Origin: Gari tellinella
Lineage: Eukaryota > Mollusca > Bivalvia > Cardiida > Psammobiidae
Reading direction: 5' to 3'
Assembly (NCBI GenBank): GCA_922989275.2
Contig: OV277866.1
Location: forward strand, 72,948,328-73,012,327
Length of the DNA: 64,000 nucleotides
The notes below the pieces were generated by a model. That model ran no database searches. It was not told where the DNA came from and was given only the letters and a program-made list of their open reading frames with translations. The position numbers and the translations under genes were made by a program. Of the stretch, positions 29,374 to 39,469 are shown piece by piece (the stretch's first letter is position 1; the number at the start of each line of letters is the position of its first letter).

Positions 29374-30068
29374 CTTGTACTCTTTTTACTTTCAGCTGTT
29401 TGCAAAAATTATCAATACAGGTTTTTCATTATATCATAGCACATAGTGCATGTGCACCCTCAGGATAGATGGATGAGTTCGGTTTTACAGCACAGCAACA
29501 CTGAATACCAGTAGGTCACAGAGGGCCAATAGACCCTCAAGTTATAACACCATAAATCTAGGTCTTCACTGTATTGCCATGCTATTACAGTGTTGATGGG
29601 CATAAATAGGTTAATGGTTTGATACCCTACAGTACAGAGTAAATGGAGCAAATTGTTTATAGTGACATGAGCAAGCTGGAATTCCCAAACTACTGAAGGC
29701 TGCTGATAAGCCATGTAATGCTAACCCTTGGCATTCCCTGATGAATGCTTCCAGTAGTGCTGGTTAGAATACATACTGTTGTTAAACCTTTCCTTCATGT
29801 AATGTTTTCAATGTTAAGCAAAGGTTGCGTTTTAAAGCATGTTAAAAATAAGCAATAATCTCCCATTTGGGACCAATGTACATTAACCCATCTATTTCCT
29901 GGTATTGTAATGAACTTTCCTTTCTGCAGTGTTAGCCCACACAGCTGAACAATTTATATGAAATGGCAATGCAGACCTTGATATGACACTGAGTATATAT
30001 TATAATGTAAGTTTTTCATCAGAGTCTACACTGTTTGCTAATGTCCTCTTTAGTCGACACTATAAGGC

Positions 30069-30296
30069 TTAATCCATTACCCAATAGCCTGTTTATAGTT
30101 TTGAAAATAGGCTACTTACTTCTTAAAGCACTTAAGGCACATTCTGCTTTACTTTCAGCCTGCTTTAAGCTACTACCTGCTAGAAAATAGATAATATTTC
30201 TTATAAAACATATTCATGTTTGTATAAATTTGAGATTTGCATCAGTGGAGGAATATATTAGAGGCGTTAAAAGTGTATTTATGGGGTAATGGGTTA
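30069..30296 (-). mobile_element. TTAA-1 MITE with shortened left stem
   Basis: TTAATCCATTACCCAATAGC to GGGGTAATGGGTTAA. After CTTCTTAAAGC the sequence jumps to ACTTAAGGCACATTCTGC, so most of the left stem is missing. Confidence 0.8.
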
Positions 30297-30329
30297 AATG
30301 GGCTAGATCTTGAAGAGGGCTCCCAACAC

Positions 30330-30392
30330 TACTTATCATAAGCCAAACAGTGCTGACCTTGTTAAGATCAAGGTCAACACTATTTGGCATTC
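30330..30392. repeat. Hairpin, CCAAACAGTGCTGACC type
   Basis: GCCAAACAGTGCTGACCTTG pairs with AAGGTCAACACTATTTGGC. This is a short version of the AAACAGTGTAGACC hairpin, with no termini seen. Confidence 0.55.
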
Positions 30393-30851
30393 AGGATGTA
30401 TGTTATGCCTTCCCTGCAGTATATAGGATAATTAGCGAAAAATGCTAAAACTGCTACAGACTCCAGATTAGACAAGTTATGTTAACTACATAGTTATATC
30501 ATGTTCTGTACAAAACAGAGAAGTCTGAGACAGAAGCTCTAGAATTCTGGAACCCATCAAAACATCTGAAACCATCTGATATTGCAAGCAATTTAACCTT
30601 TATCCTGTAAATATTACATTTCATTACAGACTAAAGGATAGTTTTGATCCAGATGCAACTAAAAATCAATTAGTCTCAATCTAAGATAATTTAGAAAATA
30701 GCAATATTTGAAATTTGAGGGAACTTTATATTACTTTACTTTTAAGGGAAATGGTACCCGGTAGTTGTTATCATAAGCATACACCTAAGAAAGGGTTTGA
30801 AAAAACAAACATTGTCTAAATCTACTCTGAAATCTTGTAACAATTCTGTTA

Positions 30852-31382
30852 CAGTCAAACTTGTGTTAACCCATTAGCCCATAGCCTGTTTCTAGTTTCG
30901 AAGATAAGTTATCACTTAAAGCAGGTTGAAAGTAAAGCAGAATGCACGTTAACTCAAACTGGCTTAACTCAAATTTTCCCATATTTCTGCAGTTGAAATT
31001 CATTAGACCTATCTCGCTTAAGTCAAACATAACCTAATTTCAAAGTTAAATGTGGCTTAGCCACGTTTCAACATTGAAATAAGGGTATGTTTGACTTATC
31101 CCATTCCCCCATAAATATGCCTTTATATGCCTCTAGTTTATTCCTCCACTGTAGAAAATATAAGTTCCAAATTTTACAGTGATGAATCTCTATCATAAGA
31201 AATGTTATCATTATTCTAGCAGATGGTAGGTAGCTTAAAGCAGGCTGAAAGTAAAGCAGAATGCGCCCTAAGGCACATTCTGCTTTACTTTCAACCTGTT
31301 TTAAGTATTCACCTATTTTCAATACTAGAAATAGGCTATCAGGTAAAGGGTTAAGCGATTTTGAGATATCAAAGTTTGACTG
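30852..31382. mobile_element. TA-3 element disrupted by TTAA-1 insertions
   Basis: The left end is CAGTCAAACTTGTG at 30852 and the right end is TTTGAGATATCAAAGTTTGACTG at 31382. The TA-3 hairpin core (GTGGCTTAGCCACGTTTC, centre near 31050) is present. A minus TTAA-1 half (30866-30946) and a plus TTAA-1 (31099-31354) are lodged within it, leaving partial flanks such as CTCGCTTAAGTCAAACATA. Confidence 0.65.
31099..31354 (+). mobile_element. TTAA-1 MITE inside TA-3
   Basis: TTATCCCATTCCCCCATAAA to CAGGTAAAGGGTTAA. The apex is GCGCC-CTAA-GGCAC. A four-base duplication (GTAGGTAGC) precedes the stem. Confidence 0.75.
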
Positions 31383-31689
31383 TGCATTTTATTTGAGATA
31401 CTTGTACTGATGATATCCAGGACAGGTAAGACAGACTTTCACAAATACCCGACTTGTTATCTACCTTCCTTATCAGACAGAATACTTGAAAGTAAGGAGC
31501 GATTCAAATCATTATTGAAAGAATTTTGAGTGCAAAAATAAACCAATAGGTTCTTCATATCATCATAAATCAAAATAATCAAATACTTGACAGTTTCTTT
31601 TTCCTTGTGTGATTCATAAATTGAACATTTTTAGACAGTGTATAACCCCAATAACAAACAATATGACAGCTCAAATGTAGGCTTGTATT

Positions 31690-31764
31690 TTTACCCCATA
31701 GCCTTTTTCTATTTTGAAGACAGTTAAGCACTTAAAGCAGGTTGAAAGTAAAGCAGAATGTGCC

Positions 31765-31796
<32 letters not shown>

Positions 31797-31990
31797 GACT
31801 TTATTTCAAGAGGGTAAACACAATTAGTTACAAACAGACAATCAAACTGCTTTAAGCTACCATCTGCTAGGATATAGAATATATTTCTTACGGAACATAT
31901 TCATGATTTGTATAAAGCGGAACTATTTTTTTTAGTGCGGGAGAAATAATTAAAGGTGTTTAATGTTTATCTATGGAGTAAAGGGTTAAG
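31690..31990 (-). mobile_element. TTAA-1 MITE with an insertion at its apex
   Basis: ACCCCATAGCCTTTTTC to ATCTATGGAGTAAAGGGTTAA. The left stem ends GCAGAATGTGCCTTAA. There the (AAT)n-tailed insertion begins, and most of the right stem is gone, leaving CTGCTTTAAGCTACC. Confidence 0.7.
31767..31848 (-). mobile_element. Retroelement 3' tail with AAT repeat
   Basis: (AAT)n at 31767-31794 followed by AAAGACTTTATTTCAAGAGG and GTAAACACAATTAGTTAC. On the minus strand this is a 3' end with TTTGAAATAAAGTC-like sequence and a (TTA)n tail, as in many LINE or SINE 3' termini. It is only a 5'-truncated stub, and its family is not determined. Confidence 0.5.
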
Positions 31991-32053
31991 GCACTGATGA
32001 GTGATTAAAGCAAGATTAAAGAAATGCTCCAGTTTCTGTAAATATTATATAAC

Positions 32054-32267
32054 TTAACCCTTAGCCTGCCACTCACGACTATAGCTCCATATGCAAACAG
32101 CTTGGATCCGGATGAGACGCCGAGTTACTCGGCGTCTCATCCGGATCCAAGCTGTTTGACACCCGGACAACATTTTCAGCAATTTTGAGCAACTTTGAAG
32201 CACTTTGAAACTTGAAGCAGACGAGAAATATAGCAGACGACAATTTATTTGGCGGGCTAAGGGTTAA
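32054..32267 (+). mobile_element. TTAA-5 MITE, complete
   Basis: TTAACCCTTAGCCTGCC to GGCGGGCTAAGGGTTAA. The perfect palindrome at about 32094-32159 has arms AAACAGCTTGGATCCGGATG and apex GACGCCGAGTTACTCGGCGTC. A copy in reverse orientation at 48795-49007 differs at only about five positions by eye. Its right half (CAGACGAGAAATATAGCAGA) resembles that of TTAA-2. Confidence 0.9.
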
Positions 32268-32369
32268 ACCTTTGTTTTCAATAGGGTTTCAGTAGTTAAA
32301 GATTGACTCCCCATGTTATAGGCCACTGCAATACAATCAGGAAAAGTTCAATTTTGTCCCTAAAACCAT

Positions 32370-32443
32370 TACATTCATGACTATTCACTTCAGTGGAGGA
32401 ATGAATTAAAGGTTACATTTTTAAAGGCATATAACTGGTTAAC
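32370..32443 (-). mobile_element. TTAA-1 right-end remnant
   Basis: CTTCAGTGGAGGAATGAATTAAAGG to AAAGGCATATAACTGGTTAA, in pieces. No hairpin remains. Confidence 0.45.
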
Positions 32444-32778
32444 GCAATGTCAATACAGACCTACAATTGTAGCATAATTTACATGAAATGCCTACGTGGT
32501 TTTTGAGGTCAATTATTTTAAGGGTTAACAGTTGTTAAAATTACTCTGACAATGATTCAAACGTGATTGATTACCTGTATATGCAGTACGTCAATCAATC
32601 ATAATTGAATCAGAATTATCAATCAATCATGCATAATATGTACGAGTCAAATATATCACTAACAGACTGTGTTACCTGCAGTAGGTTTTTTTTGTATGGT
32701 TTTTTGAAATATTAAACTTGTAACCTTTCTAATGCTGAATGGTATATCTTGTTTTAAAGGTATACAATCAAACCTTTA

Positions 32779-33028
32779 TTAACTCTTTCCGCCCTGAAAC
32801 CTTAAATGGACAATTCCAGTTTCCATTTTGGTTTAGTCCATTTCTGACTTTAAGGATTGTTTTTGTCAATGTTTGGCTTTATGACAAACAGAGAAGACCC
32901 TGATCAGAGGGCTCCTTTCGGAGCCCTCTGATCTGTGTCTTCACTGTTTGCAAAGGACAAGTGTACTTTTCACATGTACACTGTTTGAAAAGGACGCCTA
33001 TATGCGGGACTAGGGTTCAAAGGGTTAA
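32779..33028 (+). mobile_element. TTAA-3 MITE, complete, inside a TA-2 end
   Basis: TTAACTCTTTCCGCCC to GGGACTAGGGTTCAAAGGGTTAA in two parts. The central hairpin has apex GGGCTCC-TTTC-GGAGCCC. The flank joins as CAATCAAACCTTTA-TTAA-GCAACC, the terminal region of a TA-2 element whose hairpin survives at 33090-33160. Confidence 0.85.
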
Positions 33029-33089
33029 GCAACCACTAAATATTGGATACATTTTTTATCTTTAGCCTATCTAGGACATACATGTATGA

Positions 33090-33162
33090 CAGATTAATGA
33101 AAGACAGAATTAATGCAAAAACAGGAGCTTTTTGCATTACTTTTGTCCTGCATTAAACGGTT
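33090..33162. repeat. TA-2 hairpin, partial left arm
   Basis: AATTAATGCAAAAACAGG-AGC and then TTTTTGCATTACTTTTGTCC, TGCATTAAACGG. The left stem is partly lost. Confidence 0.55.
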
Positions 33163-33234
33163 ACATAACTTATCAACTATAAATTGAAAATGTAGGTTGT
33201 TTGAAAAAATTAGCTTTTTTTCCCTTTTTATTAA

Positions 33235-33941
33235 AAACAAACAGTTTGTATGCTGATGAAATATCAAGTTATCTGACATTGAATATGGATCTGAACTCAC
33301 TATCATCCAGTTTGCAAAAGTCATGAAGATATGCAATTAACATGAGAAGGGGTGATAGTAAAAATTAAGATTAATCTACTACAACAATACGTCTAGCCAA
33401 TTTTGTTTAATCAAACCTATTCTCAAGGACCATTCAAAATGTGATTTGCATCTTTAAACCACTGTTTCTGCTAAATGCAGAACAAAAGTGATAAAGACTA
33501 CTATATCTTTCAGAGACATTCTAAATGCTTCAAAATTAATTTAGATTACATGTTATATTGTTAAAAAACCCACAGAAGTTTAAATTCTGTAAAATGGTTT
33601 AGCATGTTTGAATTATTTATTATGATGAATAACATTGAAATAGAAACAAGAAACGTCTGCTTTTAAACAAGATATATAGGTTCATCCTGTACAAATTGGT
33701 GCCATGCTGACAAATAAGTTTTGAAGCATTAAATGTTTTCAAAATCATACAGAATGCATTGTTTTCAAGACCTTTGCAATTAATTTAGATTCAGAACAGC
33801 TCCATGCCAAGATATCAGAGTGTATGTCAGTAAACCATTCTAAGCTGAATTAAATATGGACTGTTTGTTCCACTGTTGAAAAGTAACCAGTCTAGGTTGA
33901 TAGTAGGGATGTTCTTAGCAAGAACTTTACTTTCCTCTCGC
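33235..33941. other. No gene; one decayed hairpin at the start
   Basis: 33239-33312 retains CAAACAGTTTGTATGCTGATG with a distant ATGGATCTGAACTC. The rest is AT-rich unique sequence with no supported exon. Confidence 0.4.
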
Positions 33942-34137
33942 TTTAACTCTTTGCATGCTAGCGGGGGATATATTATGTGCCACAGTGATTACCTTTGCAA
34001 ACAGTTTGGACCCAGATGAAACGCCATGTAACCTGCGTTTTATGTTTAAGACTTCCTAGCATATTTCCTACTTTGCCGTATATAGTAGAAATAATAAGGG
34101 GCGTAAAAAGATTTATTCATGGAGTAATGAGTTACTT
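33942..34137. mobile_element. Chimera of TTAA-2 left half and TTAA-1 right end
   Basis: TTAACTCTTTGCATGCTAGC to AAACAGTTTGGACCCAGATG is TTAA-2. After AACGCCATGTAACCTGCG the palindrome fails, and the sequence ends as a minus TTAA-1 (GGGGCGTAAAAAG, then TCATGGAGTAATGAGTTA). Confidence 0.65.
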
Positions 34138-34203
34138 ATTTGTCTCTACAAATTGGGACTATAAGACAAAACTACCTGTACTGTGAAACTGAGATATCAA
34201 TTA

Positions 34204-34543
34204 CAGTAAAAACTCTCTATTACGACCACTAAATTGTGTTAATTATCCCATTAAGCCATACTGACTTATTTTGACTCATTGCGCAATAGCCTCATACTAA
34301 CTCATTTTGACACACTTTGATCAACTAGCATATATTGAGATAAGCATTGATAATTGTTAATTGCTTATGAGTTAATGGGTTATTAGGTGTTGACGACAGG
34401 TGACTGCTTAAAGCAAGGTGACAGTAAAACAGAAAGCTCCTTCAGGAGCTTTCTGTTATACTGTCACCTTGCTTTAAGCTGTCACCTGTTTTTATACAAG
34501 AGATAAGCCTTGTTTTTAGTGGTCGTAATAGAGAGGTTTACTG
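34204..34543. mobile_element. TA-1 MITE with a nested small element
   Basis: CAGTAAAAACTCTCTATTAC to GTAATAGAGAGGTTTACTG, TA on both sides. A perfect hairpin at about 34407-34478 has apex AGCTCC-TTCA-GGAGCT. About 130 bp at 34247-34381 (TCCCATTAAGCC to GAGTTAATGGG) interrupts the left arm between TTA repeats. The nested piece has short inverted ends and no known relative here. Confidence 0.75.
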
Positions 34544-34724
34544 TACTGCTGAAAAAGCAAAGGCTAGTAAAGTGAAACAGGTGATGATCAGATCAGTGCA
34601 GAATGGTCACCAGACCTGACACCTAATGTGACCTTCATACTGGTTTATCCTCATTACAGTGTCCAATACAATACAACACCACCCATAATGACATCTGAAA
34701 AGCACAGTCAAACTGATGTATGAA

Positions 34725-34930
34725 CCCTTTACTCCAAAAATATGCCTTTTTACGCCTCTATATTTTCTACGCTAAGTAACATAGTCTCTATCTAAGGAGT
34801 ACAGTTCATAATTTCCAATTATATTTTCCCCAGAAGTTGATCGTAACTTAAAGGAGCATTCTGCTTTACTTTAATCCTGTTTTAAATGGTCATGTAGTTT
34901 CAAAACAAGAAACAGGACAACATAATTATC
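34725..34930 (+). mobile_element. TTAA-1 fragment without left stem
   Basis: AACCCTTTACTCCAAAAATA and TTTTTACGCCTCTATATTTT, then AGGAGCATTCTGCTTTAC and TCAAAACAAGAAACAGGAC. The left stem is deleted. Confidence 0.55.
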
Positions 34931-34935
34931 ATGAC

Positions 34936-35183
34936 TTAACTCTTTACTCCCTTAAACTTTAAATGGACAATTCCAGTTTCCATTTAAGTCTAGTCCATTT
35001 CTGACTTTTATGGGTTGTTTTGTCAATGTTTGGCATTATGACAAACACTGAAGACCCTGATCAGAGGGCTCCTAGGAGCCCTCTGATCTGGGTCTTCACT
35101 GTTTGCATAGGACAAGTGTACTATTCACATGTACACTGTTTGCAAAGGACGCCAATATGCGGGACTAAGGTTCAAAGAGTTAA
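34936..35183 (+). mobile_element. TTAA-3 MITE, complete
   Basis: TTAACTCTTTACTCCC to GGGACTAAGGTTCAAAGAG-TTAA. The central palindrome has apex GAGGGCTCC-TA-GGAGCCCTC. A 66-residue frame over it is a palindrome shadow. Confidence 0.85.
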
Positions 35184-35229
35184 TGGGCTCAGCGAACATT
35201 CAACAGAAGGTGAATTATAAACTGTAATT

Positions 35230-35335
35230 TAAGACTCAGGTGACTGCTGAATGCAGGGCAAAGGTAAAGCAGAACGCTGCTAAAGGAGCTTTTTGCTTTA
35301 TCTTAAACTGTCCTGCATTAACTAGTCACCTACCT
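35230..35335. repeat. TA-2-like hairpin
   Basis: CAGGTGACTGCTGAATGCAG and GGTAAAGCAGAACGCTGC-TAAA-GGAGC. The right arm is TTTTTGCTTTATC, then CTGTCCTGCATTAACTAGTC. Confidence 0.55.
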
Positions 35336-35340
35336 TCAGA

Positions 35341-35860
35341 GAGACCTAAACATTGCTTCTCTGAAGAGGTACACGTATCGCTTAACACAAGAATGGTTGT
35401 ATGAGGAAAACTTTCTGCTTCAAGCAACATGAAAGTAGATCTAAAACAGAATGAAAATTTGAAACCCAATTATTATTAAATTGTTTGAACTGTTGCTAAT
35501 CTCACTAAAAGCGCTAAGAAATGTGACAGCTCAAAGCAAGATGAAAAACAGCATGAAAATTATGACAATATAATGTCTAAAGCTGTCAATTAGACTGCAT
35601 CTTTATCTTTGTACCATTATGTGTCAAGGAGACCACACAAAATTTTTTAGTTATACTGAATACACTTATAATGCTCCAGTGTATCAAAGTGTCAAAGCAA
35701 AATTTTCAATTAATGATCAGCAAAGTCATTAACTTTAATAGGTTCTAATCAACTGTAATCAGTTTCTAACAAATTCTTCACAACAATGTAAAGTTTTCCG
35801 ATACAACCCAACCAATGATTAGTGACTTATTCAATACAAGATGATGCTACATTATTTTAC
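35341..35860. other. No gene or strong repeat
   Basis: Unique AT-rich sequence. A single half-hairpin (AAAGCAAGATGAAAAACAGC) is visible near 35535. Confidence 0.4.
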
Positions 35861-35864
35861 CTCT

Positions 35865-35865
<1 letters not shown>

Positions 35866-35895
<30 letters not shown>
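35866..35895. repeat. Poly-C tract of about 30
   Basis: An uninterrupted run of C. Homopolymers of this length are slippage-prone, and the true length may differ from the assembly. Confidence 0.9.
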
Positions 35896-35913
35896 ATTAT
35901 TAGCTTGATTTCA

Positions 35914-36141
35914 GTATTGTTGACAACTGATTGCTTAATGCAGGCTAAAAGTAAAGAAGAATGCTCCTTAAGGAGCATTCTCAGCAGCTTTACTTTCAGC
36001 CTGCTTTCTTCTACAATATGCTATATGATGTAGAAAATATTCTTATATGGTTTATTCATGAATATGAAGTAAAGCTATTTCCTTAAGAAGAGGAATAAAT
36101 CAGGACTAAATCAAATGTGTATCTATGAAGCAAGTGGTTAA
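35914..36141 (-). mobile_element. TTAA-1-related MITE with AGGAGC apex
   Basis: GACAACTGATTGCTTAATGC, then stem GGCTAAAAGTAAAGAAGAAT, apex GCTCC-TTAA-GGAGC. A five-base insertion (TCAGC) lies in the right stem. The outer right arm is ATGAAGCAAGTGGTTAA. It mixes TA-2 base and apex features with TTAA-1 arms. Confidence 0.6.
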
Positions 36142-36149
36142 AGACAGGT

Positions 36150-36860
36150 TGATGCTGAATGCAGATCAATAGCAATGAATAAAGCCCCTTTCAGAACTTT
36201 ACCTCCACATTAAGCTGTTTCTTGCATTAAATACTGCATACACACTTTTTTTTATATTGGTTGTTTATTACAGCTCTGACTGTATACTGTATTTGATATT
36301 TCATCAAAGAGGTTTTCTTTCCTTGACTAAAGATTTGGTGATTAGCAGGACTGTCTTTGTAACTATTTAACAGTCTAGTAATCATATAGGCTCAGCATGA
36401 TTTGACCCAAAAATGTGATTGATCAATAAATGAAAATAATTATTAGTATATACCAAAGAATGTTCACTTTACCCTTGCAATGGTGTTAATAGATTTCTGT
36501 GTTCTTAGTAAACAGTGTAGAAACTGATCCTTAAGGAGCCCTCTGATCGGTGTCTGCACTGTTTGTCATACTTTTCACTTTTTCTGGGACAAACCCCTAG
36601 AAAGTCGATGTTGTTGTTGGTGAACTTTTGAGTTGTGACAATAGGAAAGTTTTACTTAAGGTTTCCTGGAGTCAGAATCTTGCCCACACTGCCAACCAGT
36701 GCCCACCGTTAAAGTTTACAATACTTTTATTTGAAATTTTTCACATACTTACTTTATTTTTCTTTATCTCGTTAAACACACATTATATTTGAAAACAGTG
36801 TAGACCCTGATCAGAGGGCTCCTATGGGAGCCCTCTGATCAGGGTCTGCACTATTTTCTA
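36150..36860. repeat. Three hairpins in otherwise unique sequence
   Basis: 36150-36230 is a decayed TA-2 type. 36508-36568 is AAACAGTGTAGAAACTGATC with CTGATCGGTGTCTGCACTG. 36792-36856 is the well-preserved AAACAGTGTAGACCCTGATC with apex GGGCTCC-TATG-GGAGCCC. Termini of TTAA-4 type are not evident. Confidence 0.55.
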
Positions 36861-37069
36861 ATTTAGACCAGTATTAATTAAACTACCTAGACTGATTCAT
36901 GTTTTGGTAACTAAAAATATCCACAAGGGAAACTAATAACCAACAAGAGTTACTTAGTGTTGAAGTGGTTATGTCAGCATGACATTGCAAAATTAAGCAA
37001 TTAGTTAATTTTATTTTGACACTCAAAAGAAACAAATCACTGATGATCTGAAAGATATGTTGCAGTTAT

Positions 37070-37390
37070 AAACAGGATGAAAGTCAAATAGAAAGCTCTT
37101 GTAAGAGTTTTTTGCTTTACTTTCATCATAGTTTTAAACTTTTTAATCCATAGCCTGTTTCTAATTTTGAAGACAGGTGATCACTTAAAACAGGTTAAAA
37201 GTAAAGCAGAATGTGCCTTAAGGCATATTCTGCTTTACTTTCAACCTACTTTAAGCTATCATCTGCTAGGATACAATTCATTTTTTCATGGTACATGTTT
37301 ATGACTGTGTTAATTGGAACTATTTTATTCATTTAGGAGGAATAAATTAAATGTACTAAAAGGTGATTCTCTGTCAGGGAACGGATTACA
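37070..37390 (-). mobile_element. Solo hairpin followed by TTAA-1
   Basis: 37072-37135: ACAGGATGAAAGTCAAATAG with AGCTC-TTGTAA-GAGTT. 37138-37388 is a minus TTAA-1 (TTTAATCCATAGCCTGTTTC to GTCAGGGAACGGATTA) with apex GTGCC-TTAA-GGCAT. Confidence 0.65.
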
Positions 37391-37579
37391 AGTATCTGCT
37401 TTAACCCTAACCACTGAAAATAAGCATTGAATTGCTGAAATAGTATATAATAAGACAATTAACACAATGATATTACACTTTACCTCAAGATAATTCAAGT
37501 CAAATTCAGTTTATTCTATACCGGTATGTTAAACATTTTGTTGAATCAAACAATTTTCAAACAAGCACTACATACTACA

Positions 37580-37772
37580 CGGAGCTCCAGATAAGGAGAG
37601 TATTTCAAAAACAAAAATATTTCTTTCTGCATTAAAACCTATGGTGTCACTACTCATTAGAATCGTCTCGAAGAGACGATTCTAATGAGTAGTAACATCA
37701 TAAGATTTGGTGCTGGAATAAGTGAGAAAATGTTGGATTTGTTCAGTTAACTACCTCTTATCTGGAGCCCTG
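37580..37772. mobile_element. CAG-1 MITE
   Basis: CGGAGCTCCAGATAAGGAG to CTCTTATCTGGAGCCCTG. The central foldback ATTAGAATCGTCTCGAAGAG folds on GACGATTCTAATGAGTAG. Flanks CTACAC and CTACAA hint at a target repeat, but the left terminus is altered. Confidence 0.75.
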
Positions 37773-37954
37773 CTACAACAATTCCTGTTTCTATTAAGTT
37801 CCAAGCCAATATTTACTCACTTCAAATTCTTATTCATATTCTCCTCAACAAAGAAAATCCAACCTTCACATAAACAAAACATTCAACACTTCCATATATA
37901 CAGTTGTACTACTGTTGCGCAATTGTTCAAAGACATCTATAAATTCCTTAAGTC

Positions 37955-38060
37955 AGGTTAAAACTTAATACAGAACAAAAAAAATGCAGAAAGCTCCTTT
38001 AGGAGCCTTCTGCATAACTTTTGTTCTGTATTAAGCAGCAATTAACCTGTTTTTAAGACA
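37955..38060. repeat. TA-2 hairpin
   Basis: AACTTAATACAGAACAAAAA, apex AAAGCTCC-TTTA-GGAGCCTTC, right arm TTTTGTTCTGTATTAAGC. Outer bases GTCAGGTTAA and TTAACCTG also pair. Confidence 0.65.
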
Positions 38061-38349
38061 CCATGATGTTCCTTACTATTAACAGTCGCTGAACAAAGGC
38101 CTGACGGTTACATGGTATCTTCTGTTTATGCACACACCTATTGAAATGAAATTTAGCACTAATCTTTATACTCTTGACCATTTTTATGGCCGTCTTATCT
38201 ACGATTATTAGCTCCTAGTTGTAAATCTAAAGCTAAATATTGACATAGATAATAATTCTTGAGAACAATCAACACACCTCTGGCATGCTGAGTGGCCAGT
38301 GTAACCGATCCCTGAGATGTGTCACAAAGGGAGGAAATGGGTCTAGGGG

Positions 38350-38500
38350 TTTGGTCAAACCTGTATTAAGCGACCCCTTAAAAGACAATGTATCTGTAGT
38401 ATTTATGACAGATGGCAGCTTAATGCAAGACAAAAGTGATGCAAAAGGATCAAGGAGCCTTATGTATTACTTTTGCCCTGCATTAAGAGGTCATTTTTTT
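38350..38500. mobile_element. TA-2 MITE remnant
   Basis: GGTCAAACCTGTATTAAGCG marks the left terminal region. The hairpin is GCAGCTTAATGCAAGAC to TTTTGCCCTGCATTAAGAGG, with a decayed apex (AGGATC-AAGGAGCC). Confidence 0.55.
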
Positions 38501-38501
38501 A

Positions 38502-39054
38502 AACAATGTAGACCTTGTCTGTCATAAATTGTCATTAATTTTCATTTATCATAATTATAATCATGTGGGATTTTGGTACTTCTTGAGAAATTGATAAGAC
38601 TATAATTGTACCTATAATTTAAATTTGTTTTGATTCAATTTAGTATCAGAAAACTGACAAATTTATCAATTCCATGTAAAAAATGCATTTTATAATCTCT
38701 AAAACTATCCTCTGTTTGGTAGATCTACTGTCATTACAAATATCATGTGCTTATCATTCCTTACACTTCTAATGTAAATCAAATCGAAAATAGAAGACGA
38801 GTATTATTACCTTTAAGTTTTATGCGTTATATCCACACACTGTACGTCTCACAAACAAATCCACAATGAAATAAAATATATTCCCAAGTGCACTTTTTCG
38901 ACCAAAAAACTATTAGAAGGAAACCAACATAAGCATGTGTCAACCTGACAACTGTAGTGTATGCATAATTAATAATGGACAAATTAATCGGAGAACTTCA
39001 TTACTGTTTCCACTGTAGAGTACTTGTATCTGACCATAGTAAACGTACGTCTAG
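38502..39054. other. No gene or repeat recognised
   Basis: AT-rich unique sequence with no strong inverted repeat and no exon with both splice signals. Confidence 0.45.
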
Positions 39055-39056
39055 TA

Positions 39057-39260
39057 CAGTAAAACATCTCTATTACGACCAATAAAACAAAAGGCTAATT
39101 GATTGTATAAAATACAGGTGACAACTTAAAGCAAGGTGACAGTAAAACAGAAAGCTCCTAAAGGAGCTTTCTGTTTTACTGTCACCTTGCTTTAAGCAGT
39201 CACCTCTCGTAAACACTTAATAATTCATACAATTTAATGGTCGTAATAGAGAGGTTTTAT
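39057..39260. mobile_element. TA-1 MITE
   Basis: CAGTAAAACATCTCTATTAC to GTAATAGAGAGGTTTTAT. The last bases are mutated. A perfect hairpin at about 39125-39196 pairs AAAGCAAGGTGACAGTAAAA with its complement, with apex AGCTCC-TAAA-GGAGCT. Confidence 0.85.
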
Positions 39261-39469
39261 ATATACCGTATGTTGCGAGCTGTTATGTGACAAGACTGAA
39301 TGTTAGTACATGGCTCGACTATGTATGCCCAGAGGCGCTCACCGACCATACATAAAAATTTGTAGATCTATATTCAATTAATGTGTTTCAAGTTGTCAAT
39401 AATATTTCAAAATAATTTTCCTTCTCCATTTCCTTGTTTCAGTCAAAGGTTTTATGATAGTAAATCAAT

